Source: Catellatospora sp. IY07-71 (GTDB taxonomy: Bacteria; Actinomycetota; Actinomycetes; Mycobacteriales; Micromonosporaceae). Taken from it: a stretch of 64,000 nucleotides of DNA. The position numbers were made by a program, and so were the translations under genes. Every line of letters begins with the position of its first letter. The stretch's first letter is position 1. A model generated the notes under the pieces. The model was not told where the DNA came from. It saw nothing but the letters and a program-made list of their open reading frames with translations, and searched no databases. Positions 33,201-40,544 of this stretch are shown here, in pieces. The stretch lies in NCBI RefSeq assembly GCF_018326265.1, contig NZ_AP023360.1:4745501-4809500 (forward strand). Reading direction: 5' to 3'.

Positions 33201-33914
33201 TCAGCTGGTCTCGCCGGCCACCGAGAACGAGCGCAGCCGCCGCGCGGCCAGCCAGGTCCCGGCCACGGTCACCACGACCGTCATCACCGCCGCGACCGTC
33301 GTGGACACGGTGGTGCGGAACCACTCGCTGCCGGACAACTCCGCCGCGAACCGGATCACGTAGTGCTGCACCGACACGGTGCGGGTGCCCGCCACCAGGT
33401 TGCTGATCAGGCCCTCCCAGATCACCACGTAGAGCAGGCCGAGCAGCACCGGCCGCCGGGTCAGCACGCTCAGCGCCAGGAACAGCGCCGAGTACGCCAG
33501 CGCGCCCGCCACACAGGCCAGCGCGAACCCGGCGCCGAGCCGGGTGCCGCCGATCATGGCACCGGCCGCGAACATCGGCACCGCGGTCGCCACCGCGCTC
33601 ACCGAGGCCGCAACCGCCAGCTTGGCCATGATGATCCGGCCGCGCGGGATGGGCTTGGCCAGGATGTGCACCACCGTGCCGTCGTCGATCTCCGAGCCGA
33701 GCACGCCGGTGCCGACGATGAGCGACACCAGCGGCAGGACCGTGGCCACGCCGAGCCCGAGCAGCACCGTCTCGGCCAGGTCGGCGGCCGGGGCGTCGAA
33801 GGCGAGCCCGACCGCGGTCACCCCGATCAGGATGATCGGCATCGGGAGCAGCAGCAGGAACCGCTTGCGGCCGAACAGGCCGCGCGCGGTGATCCAGGCG
33901 ATCGTCATGTTCAT
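33201..33914 (-). CDS. ABC-2-type transporter permease
   Basis: 237-residue permease with about six helices (ARGLFGRKRFLLLLPMPIIL near the start, then VLLGLGVATVLPLVSLIVG and so on). The segment GSEIDDGTVVHILAKPIPRG is typical of ABC-2 permeases. ATG 33914 follows GAGGTG; the ATPase that ends at 33925 is its partner. Last gene of a four-gene operon of two ATPase-permease pairs. Substrate unknown. Confidence 0.82.
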   Translation of the reverse strand: MNMTIAWITARGLFGRKRFLLLLPMPIILIGVTAVGLAFDAPAADLAETVLLGLGVATVLPLVSLIVGTGVLGSEIDDGTVVHILAKPIPRGRIIMAKLAVAASVSAVATAVPMFAAGAMIGGTRLGAGFALACVAGALAYSALFLALSVLTRRPVLLGLLYVVIWEGLISNLVAGTRTVSVQHYVIRFAAELSGSEWFRTTVSTTVAAVMTVVVTVAGTWLAARRLRSFSVAGETS

Positions 33915-33924
33915 CGGGGGCACC

Positions 33925-34836
33925 TCACGCCGAGACCAGGTAGGAGAAGACGCTTTCCAGCGACTCGTCGGACGGGATCAGCTGCCGTACGCGGACACCC
34001 TGGTCCAGCGCGATGCGGGGCAGGGCGCGGGTGAACGTGCCGTAGTCGCCCGCGTGCACGGTCAGCCCGTCCTTGCCGAGGGTGACCCCGGCGACCGACG
34101 GCGAGGCCATCAGCGCCACCGCGAGCCGCCGGTCGTCGCTGGAGCGGATCGCGAACACGTGCGGGCGGTGCGTCATCAGCCGCCGGATGGTGCGGTAGTC
34201 GCCGGACGCGGCCAGCCGCCCCGCCACGATGACCTGCACCGTGCCGGAGACCTGCTCGACCTCCTCCAGGATGTGCGAGCTGAACAGCACCGTACGGCCC
34301 TGCGCGCCGAGGCTGTGCAGCAGCTCCATCATGTGCATGCGCTGGCGCGGGTCCATGCCGTTGAACGGCTCGTCCAGCAGCAGCACCGCCGGGTCGTGCA
34401 CCAGCGCCGCGGCCACCCGCATCCGCTGCCGCATGCCCTTGGAGTAGGTGTCCATCCGCCGGTCCTGCGCGTCGCTCATCTCGACCAGCGCGATCGCGCG
34501 GCGGGTGGCGGCGTCGGCGTCGGGCAGCCCGTGCAGCTTCGCGCTGGCCCGGACGAACTCCTTGCCGCTGAGGAAGCCGTACACCGCCTCCCGCTCGTTG
34601 ACCAGCCCGAGCTTGCGGTAGATCGCCGGGTTGCGCCAGGTCGGCGCCCCGTCGATGGTCACCGCGCCGCGGGACGGGGCCAGGAAGCCCGCCATCATGT
34701 GCAGCAGCGTGGTCTTGCCGGCGCCGTTCGGGCCGAGCAGGCCGGTCACGCCCGGCCCCAGTGTCATCGTCACGTCGTTGACGGCCACGACGTTGCCGTA
34801 CCAGCGGGACACCCCGGTCAGTTCGAGGTCGGTCAC
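33925..34836 (-). CDS. ABC transporter ATP-binding protein
   Basis: 303-residue ATPase. Walker A GPNGAGKTT near residue 36, signature YSKGMRQRM near residue 132 and Walker B VLLLDEPFNGMD. The last 90 residues form a family-specific tail. The start overlaps the stop of the upstream permease by 4 bp (ATGA) and the permease downstream starts 10 bp after its stop. Confidence 0.88.
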   Translation of the reverse strand: MTDLELTGVSRWYGNVVAVNDVTMTLGPGVTGLLGPNGAGKTTLLHMMAGFLAPSRGAVTIDGAPTWRNPAIYRKLGLVNEREAVYGFLSGKEFVRASAKLHGLPDADAATRRAIALVEMSDAQDRRMDTYSKGMRQRMRVAAALVHDPAVLLLDEPFNGMDPRQRMHMMELLHSLGAQGRTVLFSSHILEEVEQVSGTVQVIVAGRLAASGDYRTIRRLMTHRPHVFAIRSSDDRRLAVALMASPSVAGVTLGKDGLTVHAGDYGTFTRALPRIALDQGVRVRQLIPSDESLESVFSYLVSA

Positions 34837-35684
34837 AGCGAAACCTTCCTGTAGCGCAGCACGAGCAGCCCGGTGCAGCCGGCCACGAGCAGCAACGTCG
34901 CGAGCCCGTAGAGCGGGCCGTACGCCCCGACGTCGATCGACGTGCCGTACAGCCAGCTGCGCAGGCCCTCGGGGAGCAGGAACGGGCTGAACAGCGGCGC
35001 GATGCGCGACATCGGGCCGTCGCCGCCCAGCGCGATCAGCAGCCCGGCGACCCCGGAGCTGACCATGAACACGACCACGATGGCGCCCGCGGCGAACGCG
35101 CGCCGGCTGGCCACCGACGCGATCAGCACCGACAGGCTGCTGAAGATCAGCGCGTACGCGGCGGACACCACCCAGCCGCCGAGCAGGCCCCGGGCCTCGG
35201 CGGCCACTCCGGACGTGTCCGAGGCGGTGAACGCCGACCCGAGGAAGACGAGCGTCTGCGGCCCGGCCAGCAGCAGGAACACCGCCACCGCGAGCGCGCT
35301 CAGCTTGGCCAGCGCGTAGTCGGCGCGCCCCACCGGGCGGGAGAAGTACAGCGGCAGCGTCTGGTTGCGCAGGTTACGGGAGACCAGCTCGGGCGCGACC
35401 ACGGCCAGGAAGACCATGGCCACCGTGCTGACGGCCGACGGGAAGGCCTGGTAGCTCAGCATCATCTCGCCGGTCTGCGCCTTGACCGCGACGACCACCA
35501 CGGCGAGCAGGGTGACCAGGCCGATCACGATCCACGGGAAGATCTTGGCTTTGGCGCTGCGGCCCAGGCCGAACGCGACGCGCAGCCCGTGCTCGAACAG
35601 CGACCGCGCGGCGTACCCCCGGCTGAGCCGCACCCCCGAATAGCGCTGGTAGCCGATGTCGTGGATGACACTCTGCTCAGACAT
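34833..35684 (-). CDS. ABC-2-type transporter permease
   Basis: 283-residue permease with a soluble N-terminus (IHDIGYQRYSGVRLSRGYAA, common in this group) and six helices. RNLRNQTLPLYFSRPVGRADY is the usual ABC-2 loop. It overlaps the upstream ATPase by 8 bp and the downstream ATPase by 4 bp, so the four genes are tightly coupled. Confidence 0.85.
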   Translation of the reverse strand: MSEQSVIHDIGYQRYSGVRLSRGYAARSLFEHGLRVAFGLGRSAKAKIFPWIVIGLVTLLAVVVVAVKAQTGEMMLSYQAFPSAVSTVAMVFLAVVAPELVSRNLRNQTLPLYFSRPVGRADYALAKLSALAVAVFLLLAGPQTLVFLGSAFTASDTSGVAAEARGLLGGWVVSAAYALIFSSLSVLIASVASRRAFAAGAIVVVFMVSSGVAGLLIALGGDGPMSRIAPLFSPFLLPEGLRSWLYGTSIDVGAYGPLYGLATLLLVAGCTGLLVLRYRKVSL

Positions 35685-36606
35685 GGCTGGCCTCCAGGGA
35701 CGGTCGCGGTGCGGTGGCGAACAGCTCGGCCACCCGGTGCCGGCGCTGGTCGAGGCGGTGCAGCGGCAGGTCCAGCTCGGCGACGGTCCGCAGGATCAGG
35801 TCGTAGGTGTCCTCGTCGGCCAGCGGCACCAGCAGCAGCCGCCCCTCCTCGCGCGGCGCCAGGCCGCGCGCGCTCAGCGCCGCCAGCAGCTCGGCGCTGC
35901 CCTCGGCGACCTCGATGGCCAGCACGTCCGTGCCGGTGGTCATCGCGTCGATCCGGTCGGCGCGCAGCAGCCGCCCGCCCTCGATGGCGATGAGCGAGTC
36001 GCAGATGCGCTCGATCTCGCCGAGCAGGTGCGAGCAGACCACCACGGAGATGTTGAACTCGGTGCCGATCCGGTGGATCAGGGTCAGCATCGCGTCCCGC
36101 CCGGCCGGGTCGAGGCCGTTGGTGGGCTCGTCGAGCAGCAGCAGGCTGGGGTCGTGCACCAGCGCCTGGGCCAGCTTGACCCGCTGCTTCATGCCGGTCG
36201 AGTAGCCGCCGATCTGCCGGTAGCGCTCCTCGTACAGCCCGACGTGGCGCAGCGCCTCCGACGCGCGCTCCCGGGCGACGGTGCGCGGCAGGCCGCTCAT
36301 CCGGGCCATGTGCGTCACGAACTCCGCCGCGATCATGTCCGGCGGCAGGCAGTCGTGCTCGGGCATGTACCCGACGCGCGCCCGCACCTCCTCCCCGGCG
36401 GTGACCGGGTCCAGCCCCAGCACCCGCACCTGGCCGCTGGTCGGCGTGAGCAGCCCCAGCAGCGTCTTGATCATCGTGGACTTGCCGGCGCCGTTGGCGC
36501 CGACCAGCCCGATCACACCAGGCTCGACCGACAGCGTCAGGTCAGCCAGCGCCGTCACCCCGCCCGGATACGTCTTGGTCAGCGACTGCGTCGCAATAAG
36601 GGACAC
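35677..36606 (-). CDS. ABC transporter ATP-binding protein
   Basis: 309-residue ATPase, first gene of the four-gene operon. Walker A GANGAGKST near residue 39, signature YSTGMKQRV near residue 138 and Walker B LLLLDEPTNGLD. The two ATPases of the operon share the LGPNG/GANG and STGM/SKGM style and may form a heterodimer with two different permeases. The leader upstream is unusually C-rich on the plus strand, that is, G-rich in the transcript. Confidence 0.88.
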   Translation of the reverse strand: MSLIATQSLTKTYPGGVTALADLTLSVEPGVIGLVGANGAGKSTMIKTLLGLLTPTSGQVRVLGLDPVTAGEEVRARVGYMPEHDCLPPDMIAAEFVTHMARMSGLPRTVARERASEALRHVGLYEERYRQIGGYSTGMKQRVKLAQALVHDPSLLLLDEPTNGLDPAGRDAMLTLIHRIGTEFNISVVVCSHLLGEIERICDSLIAIEGGRLLRADRIDAMTTGTDVLAIEVAEGSAELLAALSARGLAPREEGRLLLVPLADEDTYDLILRTVAELDLPLHRLDQRRHRVAELFATAPRPSLEASHV

Positions 36607-36612
36607 CCCGCC

Positions 36613-36705
36613 AACCTAGACCCCACCCCACCCTCCCCGTATCCAGCGTCAACCCTGATCCCCACCCTGACCCACCCCCGACCCCACCCCGCCCCGCGCC
36701 ACCCG
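36613..36705. other. Long C-rich (minus-strand G-rich) tract in front of the ABC-2 operon
   Basis: From 36613 to 36705 the plus strand is dominated by CCCC runs spaced by one to three bases, so the minus strand (and any transcript of the ABC operon starting here) has many GGGG or GGG runs able to form G-quadruplexes. It is simple-sequence-like and not coding. Confidence 0.5.
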
Positions 36706-36718
36706 CCCTCTGCCGCGC

Positions 36719-36787
36719 CGATCTTGCGTGAACTGTGGGTGCGACACGGGTGTTTCGGGCAAATGGGCAACACTTCGCGCAAGATCG
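36719..36787. repeat. Imperfect 18-bp inverted repeat
   Basis: CGATCTTGCGTGAACTGT (36719-36736) and 36770-36787 match at 16 of 18 positions when inverted, around a 33-nt loop, between the divergent ABC operon and the membrane-protein gene. It looks like a dispersed genomic palindrome rather than a promoter element. Confidence 0.45.
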
Positions 36788-36852
36788 ACGAGAGCGGGGT
36801 CCGATGAGGACACCGCGCGGGCGGGTGGGGGCGGGGTGGGAGGATGTGGGGC

Positions 36853-37737
36853 GTGACGGAGCAGATGCCCGAGCCTGATCGTCCCGCGGCCGGCGTGGCC
36901 GCCGCGGTGGGGGAGCGGACCGGTCTCTACCTGGGCCTGGTGTCGGCGGCCTTCCCGGCGATCCTGGCGGGGGTACGGCTGTTCGTGCTGGCCGACGGCG
37001 ACGACGCCACGATGAAGGCGCTCGCCCAGCACACCAGCATGCAGGCGCTGCTCATCGGCAGCTATCTCACCTTCCTGCCGCTGATCCTCATCCTCGCGGC
37101 GGCCCTGGCGCTGACCGAACGCCGCGCGGCGATGCGGGGAGCCGTCGCCCAGACCACCGCGCTGTCGTCCGTGCCGCCGCCCGCGGCGCTCATGATCGCG
37201 GCGGTCGGGGTGGTCACCGCACCGCTCTACCTGGTGGTCCTGCTCGTCGTGGTGGTGCTGCTGCTGGTGGCCGCGATGACGGTGGGCCGCCGGTGGCCGC
37301 AGCCCGCCTGGGCGGCGAACCGGCCGCCCAGTCCGCTGCTCGGCGGGCGCGTGCCGACGGTGTGGGTCGACGGGCTGACCGCCCTGATCGGGCTCACCCT
37401 CGCCGCCGTCGTCCTGTTGCAGGGCATGTGGCTGCCCGCGAGCGCGGTGACCGTCGAGGGCCGGACCCAGGTCGCCTACCTGCTCGGCAAGGAGGACGAC
37501 CTGGAGACGGTGCTGTTCCGGGACGGCGGCGGGCCGCGGCAGCTGACCTCGGATCAGATCACGCAGCGCCGCATCTGCAGCGAGCGCGAGACCGGCGTAT
37601 GGAGCCGGCCGTTGCTGTCGCTGCTGGTGAAGCCGGGCATCACCACGTCGGACGTGCCGCTGTGCCGCGACCTGGTGACGCCCGGGGACGGTGGGGTCAG
37701 GAGCGCGCCGGCTGGGGGTGCGGCAGCACCTCGCTGA
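36853..37737 (+). CDS. Membrane protein with about four helices and a soluble tail, hypothetical
   Basis: 294-residue protein. Hydrophobic segments lie near residues 25-45, 58-80, 103-140 and 173-197; the C-terminal 90 residues are soluble (VAYLLGKEDDLETVLFRDGG, then RRICSERETGVWSRPLLSLL). No family recognised. GTG 36853 was preferred because GGGAGG is 9 bp upstream; ATG 36844 touches it. The 3' end overlaps the convergent SPFH-like gene by 41 bp. Confidence 0.6.
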   Translation: MTEQMPEPDRPAAGVAAAVGERTGLYLGLVSAAFPAILAGVRLFVLADGDDATMKALAQHTSMQALLIGSYLTFLPLILILAAALALTERRAAMRGAVAQTTALSSVPPPAALMIAAVGVVTAPLYLVVLLVVVVLLLVAAMTVGRRWPQPAWAANRPPSPLLGGRVPTVWVDGLTALIGLTLAAVVLLQGMWLPASAVTVEGRTQVAYLLGKEDDLETVLFRDGGGPRQLTSDQITQRRICSERETGVWSRPLLSLLVKPGITTSDVPLCRDLVTPGDGGVRSAPAGGAAAPR

Positions 37738-38242
37738 TGCGTACGTTGCTGACCTCGGCCCAGTGAGCGCCGTCGGTCAGCGCGGTGGACAGCGCGCGGT
37801 CGAGATCGCCGCGGCTGGACAGGGCGGTCTCGGTGGGCAGGTCGGCGATGAGGCGGCGCAGCGTCGCCTCGGCCAGGGCGTCGATGGCCTTGGCGGGTCC
37901 GTCGGGTTGGTACGCGGCGACGACCGGGTCGGTCACGCGCCACAGGACGCGCAGCCGCACCTCGACGGTGCGGCCGTCGCCGGCGGGGAAGAGGTCTCCG
38001 GTGGGGGTCGGGGTGTCGTAGGCCGCGACCGGCGGCCACAGCAGCATCTGCCCGGCGAGGTCGACCACGGCCTTGACCCGGTCCACCAGCGGCACCACCA
38101 GGTGCCAGCCCGCCGCGAGCGTCCGGCGATACCGGCCGCGCCGTTCGAGGATCCACACCTCGCCCTCGGGCACCCGCCGCAGCACCATGTGCACCGCGAG
38201 CGGGGCGAGGGGGAGGAGCGCCGTCATGGCGTCGATGTCCAT
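37697..38242 (-). CDS. Short SPFH/band-7-like protein
   Basis: 181-residue protein with a short hydrophobic N-terminus (ALLPLAPLAVHMVLRRV) followed by the SPFH pattern VPEGEVWILERRGRYRRTLAAG, VVPLVDRVKAVVDL and a strand-rich LRVLWRVTDPVVAAY. It is much shorter than stomatin or slipin proteins and lacks the long coiled coil. The start is uncertain (38242, 38227 or 38269). It probably sits at the membrane. Confidence 0.6.
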   Translation of the reverse strand: MDIDAMTALLPLAPLAVHMVLRRVPEGEVWILERRGRYRRTLAAGWHLVVPLVDRVKAVVDLAGQMLLWPPVAAYDTPTPTGDLFPAGDGRTVEVRLRVLWRVTDPVVAAYQPDGPAKAIDALAEATLRRLIADLPTETALSSRGDLDRALSTALTDGAHWAEVSNVRISEVLPHPQPARS

Positions 38243-38311
38243 GCGCACAGCTTGCGCCCACCGTGCCATTTCCGCTCGCCCAGCAAACCCTGAGCACATT
38301 CACTGGACGCT

Positions 38312-38340
38312 GGCGTACGTCGTACGGTACGGTGTACGCC
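38312..38340. promoter_or_regulatory. 29-bp near-perfect palindrome, probable TetR-type operator of drrAB-like genes
   Basis: Outer arms GGCGTAC (38312-38318) and GTACGCC (38334-38340), inner arms CGTAC and GTACG around one central base; 12 of 14 arm positions pair. It lies 24 bp before the GTG of the ATPase gene and so would cover the promoter. Such sites are typical for TetR-family control of exporters; no tetR gene is adjacent. Confidence 0.65.
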
Positions 38341-38363
38341 GACCGGAAGGGAGGCGTCCGCAC

Positions 38364-39326
38364 GTGTCTGAACTGGCGATAGCGGCGTCCGGAGTACGCA
38401 AGACCTACCTGGGAGCGCAGCAACCGGCGCTCGACGGATTCGACCTGGAGGTGCCCCGGGGGACCGTCCAGGGACTGCTCGGCCCGAACGGGGCGGGCAA
38501 GACCACGGCCATCCGCATCCTGTCCACCCTGATGCGCCTGGACGCCGGGCGCGCGACGGTGGCCGGGCACGACGTGAGCAGCGACGGCGCGCAGGTCCGC
38601 CGCCGCATCGGTCTCGTCGGGCAGTACGCCGCCGTCGACGAGATCCTCAGCGGGCGGCAGAACCTGGTGCTGTTCGGGCGGCTCAACCACCTCGGCCGAG
38701 CCCGCGCGGCGTCCCGCGCCGACGAGCTGCTGGAACGGTTCGGCCTGGTCGAGGCCGGGAACCGGCCGGTGGCCAAGTACTCCGGGGGCATGCGGCGGCG
38801 GCTGGACCTGGCCGCGAGCCTGATCGTGTCACCGGAGGTGCTGTTCGTCGACGAGCCGACCACCGGCCTGGACCCGCAGGCCCGGCAGGAGGTGTGGGCC
38901 GCCGTACGGGAACTCGTCGCGGGCGGCACCACCATCCTGCTCACCACGCAGTACCTGGAGGAGGCCGACCGGCTCGCGACCAGGATCGCCATGCTGTGGC
39001 ACGGCCGGGTGGTGCGCGAGGGCACGCCCGACGAGCTGAAGGCGGCGGTCGGCGACGACTGGATCGATCTCGTGTTCGACGATCCGGCGCAGGCGCGGGC
39101 GGCGCTGCCGGTGGTGCTGCGGCACGCCGACGGCGAGCCCCGCACCGACGAGCGGCGCATCAGCGTGCCGGTGAAGCAGCGTACGAAGGCGCTGGTCGCG
39201 GTCAGCGCGGCGCTGGCCGCCGAGGGCGTCGAGCCGGCCGAGGTCAACCTGCGCCGGCCCACCCTCGACGAGGTGTTCCTGGAACTCGACCGGCAGCAGG
39301 GCAGCAGGCAGGAGGTGGCGGCGTGA
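38364..39326 (+). CDS. DrrA-like ABC transporter ATP-binding protein
   Basis: 320-residue ATPase of the daunorubicin-resistance (DrrA) family. Walker A GPNGAGKTT near residue 41, Q-loop QYAAVDEILSG, signature YSGGMRRRL near residue 139, Walker B VLFVDEPTTGLD and the DrrA-type C-terminal PVKQRTKALVAV and LRRPTLDEVFLEL. GTG 38364 has GGAAGGGAGG upstream. The permease gene overlaps its stop (GTGA). Confidence 0.92.
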   Translation: MSELAIAASGVRKTYLGAQQPALDGFDLEVPRGTVQGLLGPNGAGKTTAIRILSTLMRLDAGRATVAGHDVSSDGAQVRRRIGLVGQYAAVDEILSGRQNLVLFGRLNHLGRARAASRADELLERFGLVEAGNRPVAKYSGGMRRRLDLAASLIVSPEVLFVDEPTTGLDPQARQEVWAAVRELVAGGTTILLTTQYLEEADRLATRIAMLWHGRVVREGTPDELKAAVGDDWIDLVFDDPAQARAALPVVLRHADGEPRTDERRISVPVKQRTKALVAVSAALAAEGVEPAEVNLRRPTLDEVFLELDRQQGSRQEVAA

Positions 39327-40078
39327 CGGCCGTACTGGGGGAGACGTGGGTGCTCGCGCAGCGGGAGCTGACCCACTGGCGGCAGCAGCCGTTCGGCGTC
39401 ATCGTGAACTGGCTGTTCACGGTCATGATCGCGCTGATGTTCGGCGGGCTGTTCGGCGGCGCGATCGGCGCCGGCTACTTCGACTACCTGATGCCGGGCA
39501 TGTTCGCGCTGGCCATGTTCTTCGGCGTGGAAGCCACCATGACGGCGATCTCCACCGACGCGGCCAAGGGCGTCACGGACCGGTTCCGGTCACTGCCGAT
39601 CAATTCGGCCTCGGTGGTGCTCGGCCGCTGCCTGGCCGACCTGATGAACTCGGCCGTCGGCCTGGCGGTGCTGGTCGGGGCCGCCGCCGCGCTCGGCTGG
39701 CGCTGGCATGAAGGCCTGGCGTCCGCCATGGCGGCGTTCGGGCTGCTGCTGCTTCTGCGTTTCGCGCTGCTGTGGGTCGGCATCTTCCTCGGTCTGGTGG
39801 TCAAGGGCCCGGAGTCGGTGACGATGGTGCAGATCCTGGTCTGGCCGGTCGGCTTCCTCTCCGGCGTCTTCGTCGACCCCGAGACCATGCCCGCCTGGCT
39901 CGGCGCCATCGCCCAGTGGAACCCGCTGTCGGCCACCGCCGCCGCCGCCCGTGACCTGTTCGGCAACCCCGGTGTGGTCCCGGATCACGCCATCCTGCTC
40001 GCGATCGCGTGGCCCCTCCTGCTCACCGCGATCTTCCTGCCCCTGTCCGTCCGCCGCTACCGCAACCTCAGCCGCTGA
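39323..40078 (+). CDS. DrrB-like ABC-2 permease
   Basis: 251-residue permease with six helices (WLFTVMIALMFGGLFGGAIG first; WPVGFLSGVFVDPETMPAWL is the diagnostic loop of DrrB-type proteins, followed by AIAQWNPLSATAAAARDLFG). Start GTG overlaps the ATPase stop. Together they should export a drug-like or lipid-like molecule. A very strong hairpin follows. Confidence 0.92.
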   Translation: MTAVLGETWVLAQRELTHWRQQPFGVIVNWLFTVMIALMFGGLFGGAIGAGYFDYLMPGMFALAMFFGVEATMTAISTDAAKGVTDRFRSLPINSASVVLGRCLADLMNSAVGLAVLVGAAAALGWRWHEGLASAMAAFGLLLLLRFALLWVGIFLGLVVKGPESVTMVQILVWPVGFLSGVFVDPETMPAWLGAIAQWNPLSATAAAARDLFGNPGVVPDHAILLAIAWPLLLTAIFLPLSVRRYRNLSR

Positions 40079-40108
40079 CGCGCGGCACCGCCGCACTGGC
40101 GGCGGAGT

Positions 40109-40155
40109 GAGCCTGGGGCGGATCACCGCGTTGCGCGGTGATCCGCCCCAGGCTC
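40109..40155. terminator. 22-bp perfect hairpin between drrB-like and small membrane protein genes
   Basis: GAGCCTGGGGCGGATCACCG begins the left arm (40109-40130), perfectly complementary to 40134-40155, with a 3-nt loop. The convergent genes end at 40078 and 40167. Confidence 0.85.
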
Positions 40156-40166
40156 GCCATCAGCGG

Positions 40167-40544
40167 TCAGGCGCGTAGCGCGAGCACCGTGCCGATCCCG
40201 CCGGCCACGGCCATGCCGATGCCGACGAGCAGGAAGATGCTGCACACCACGCGCTGCATGACCTTGGCGAAGCGCTGCCGCATCCGGTCCATTTCAGGGT
40301 CCTCATGCCCCCTGTTCCAGCCGTACGCCTGAGCGCCCTGGACCGACCGGCGCAGGTTGTCCTCACGCATGCCGCGGAAGTTGGTCAGCATGGCGAGCAT
40401 CCACAGCGCCACGGCCACTCCCAGCAGCAGCAGGAAGACGTGCCTGCCCACGCCGCCCTCGCCGAGCTTGTCGCCCGCCGCGATCGGCGCGTTCAGCAAG
40501 CCGAGCGGTCCGCCCGGCATGGTCGAGGTCACGATCAGCACCAC
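40167..40544 (-). CDS. Small two-helix membrane protein overlapping the RHS gene; candidate immunity protein
   Basis: 125-residue protein with helices at about 36-56 (VFLLLLGVAVALWMLAMLTN) and 100-122 (CSIFLLVGIGMAVAGGIGTV). Its GTG start at 40544 lies inside the 3' end of the RHS gene (10-bp overlap), with AGGAA about 7 bp upstream, so translation is coupled to it. This is where an immunity gene stands in polymorphic toxin systems. A membrane immunity protein would imply a membrane- or wall-active toxin. No homology supports this yet. Confidence 0.6.
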   Translation of the reverse strand: MVLIVTSTMPGGPLGLLNAPIAAGDKLGEGGVGRHVFLLLLGVAVALWMLAMLTNFRGMREDNLRRSVQGAQAYGWNRGHEDPEMDRMRQRFAKVMQRVVCSIFLLVGIGMAVAGGIGTVLALRA

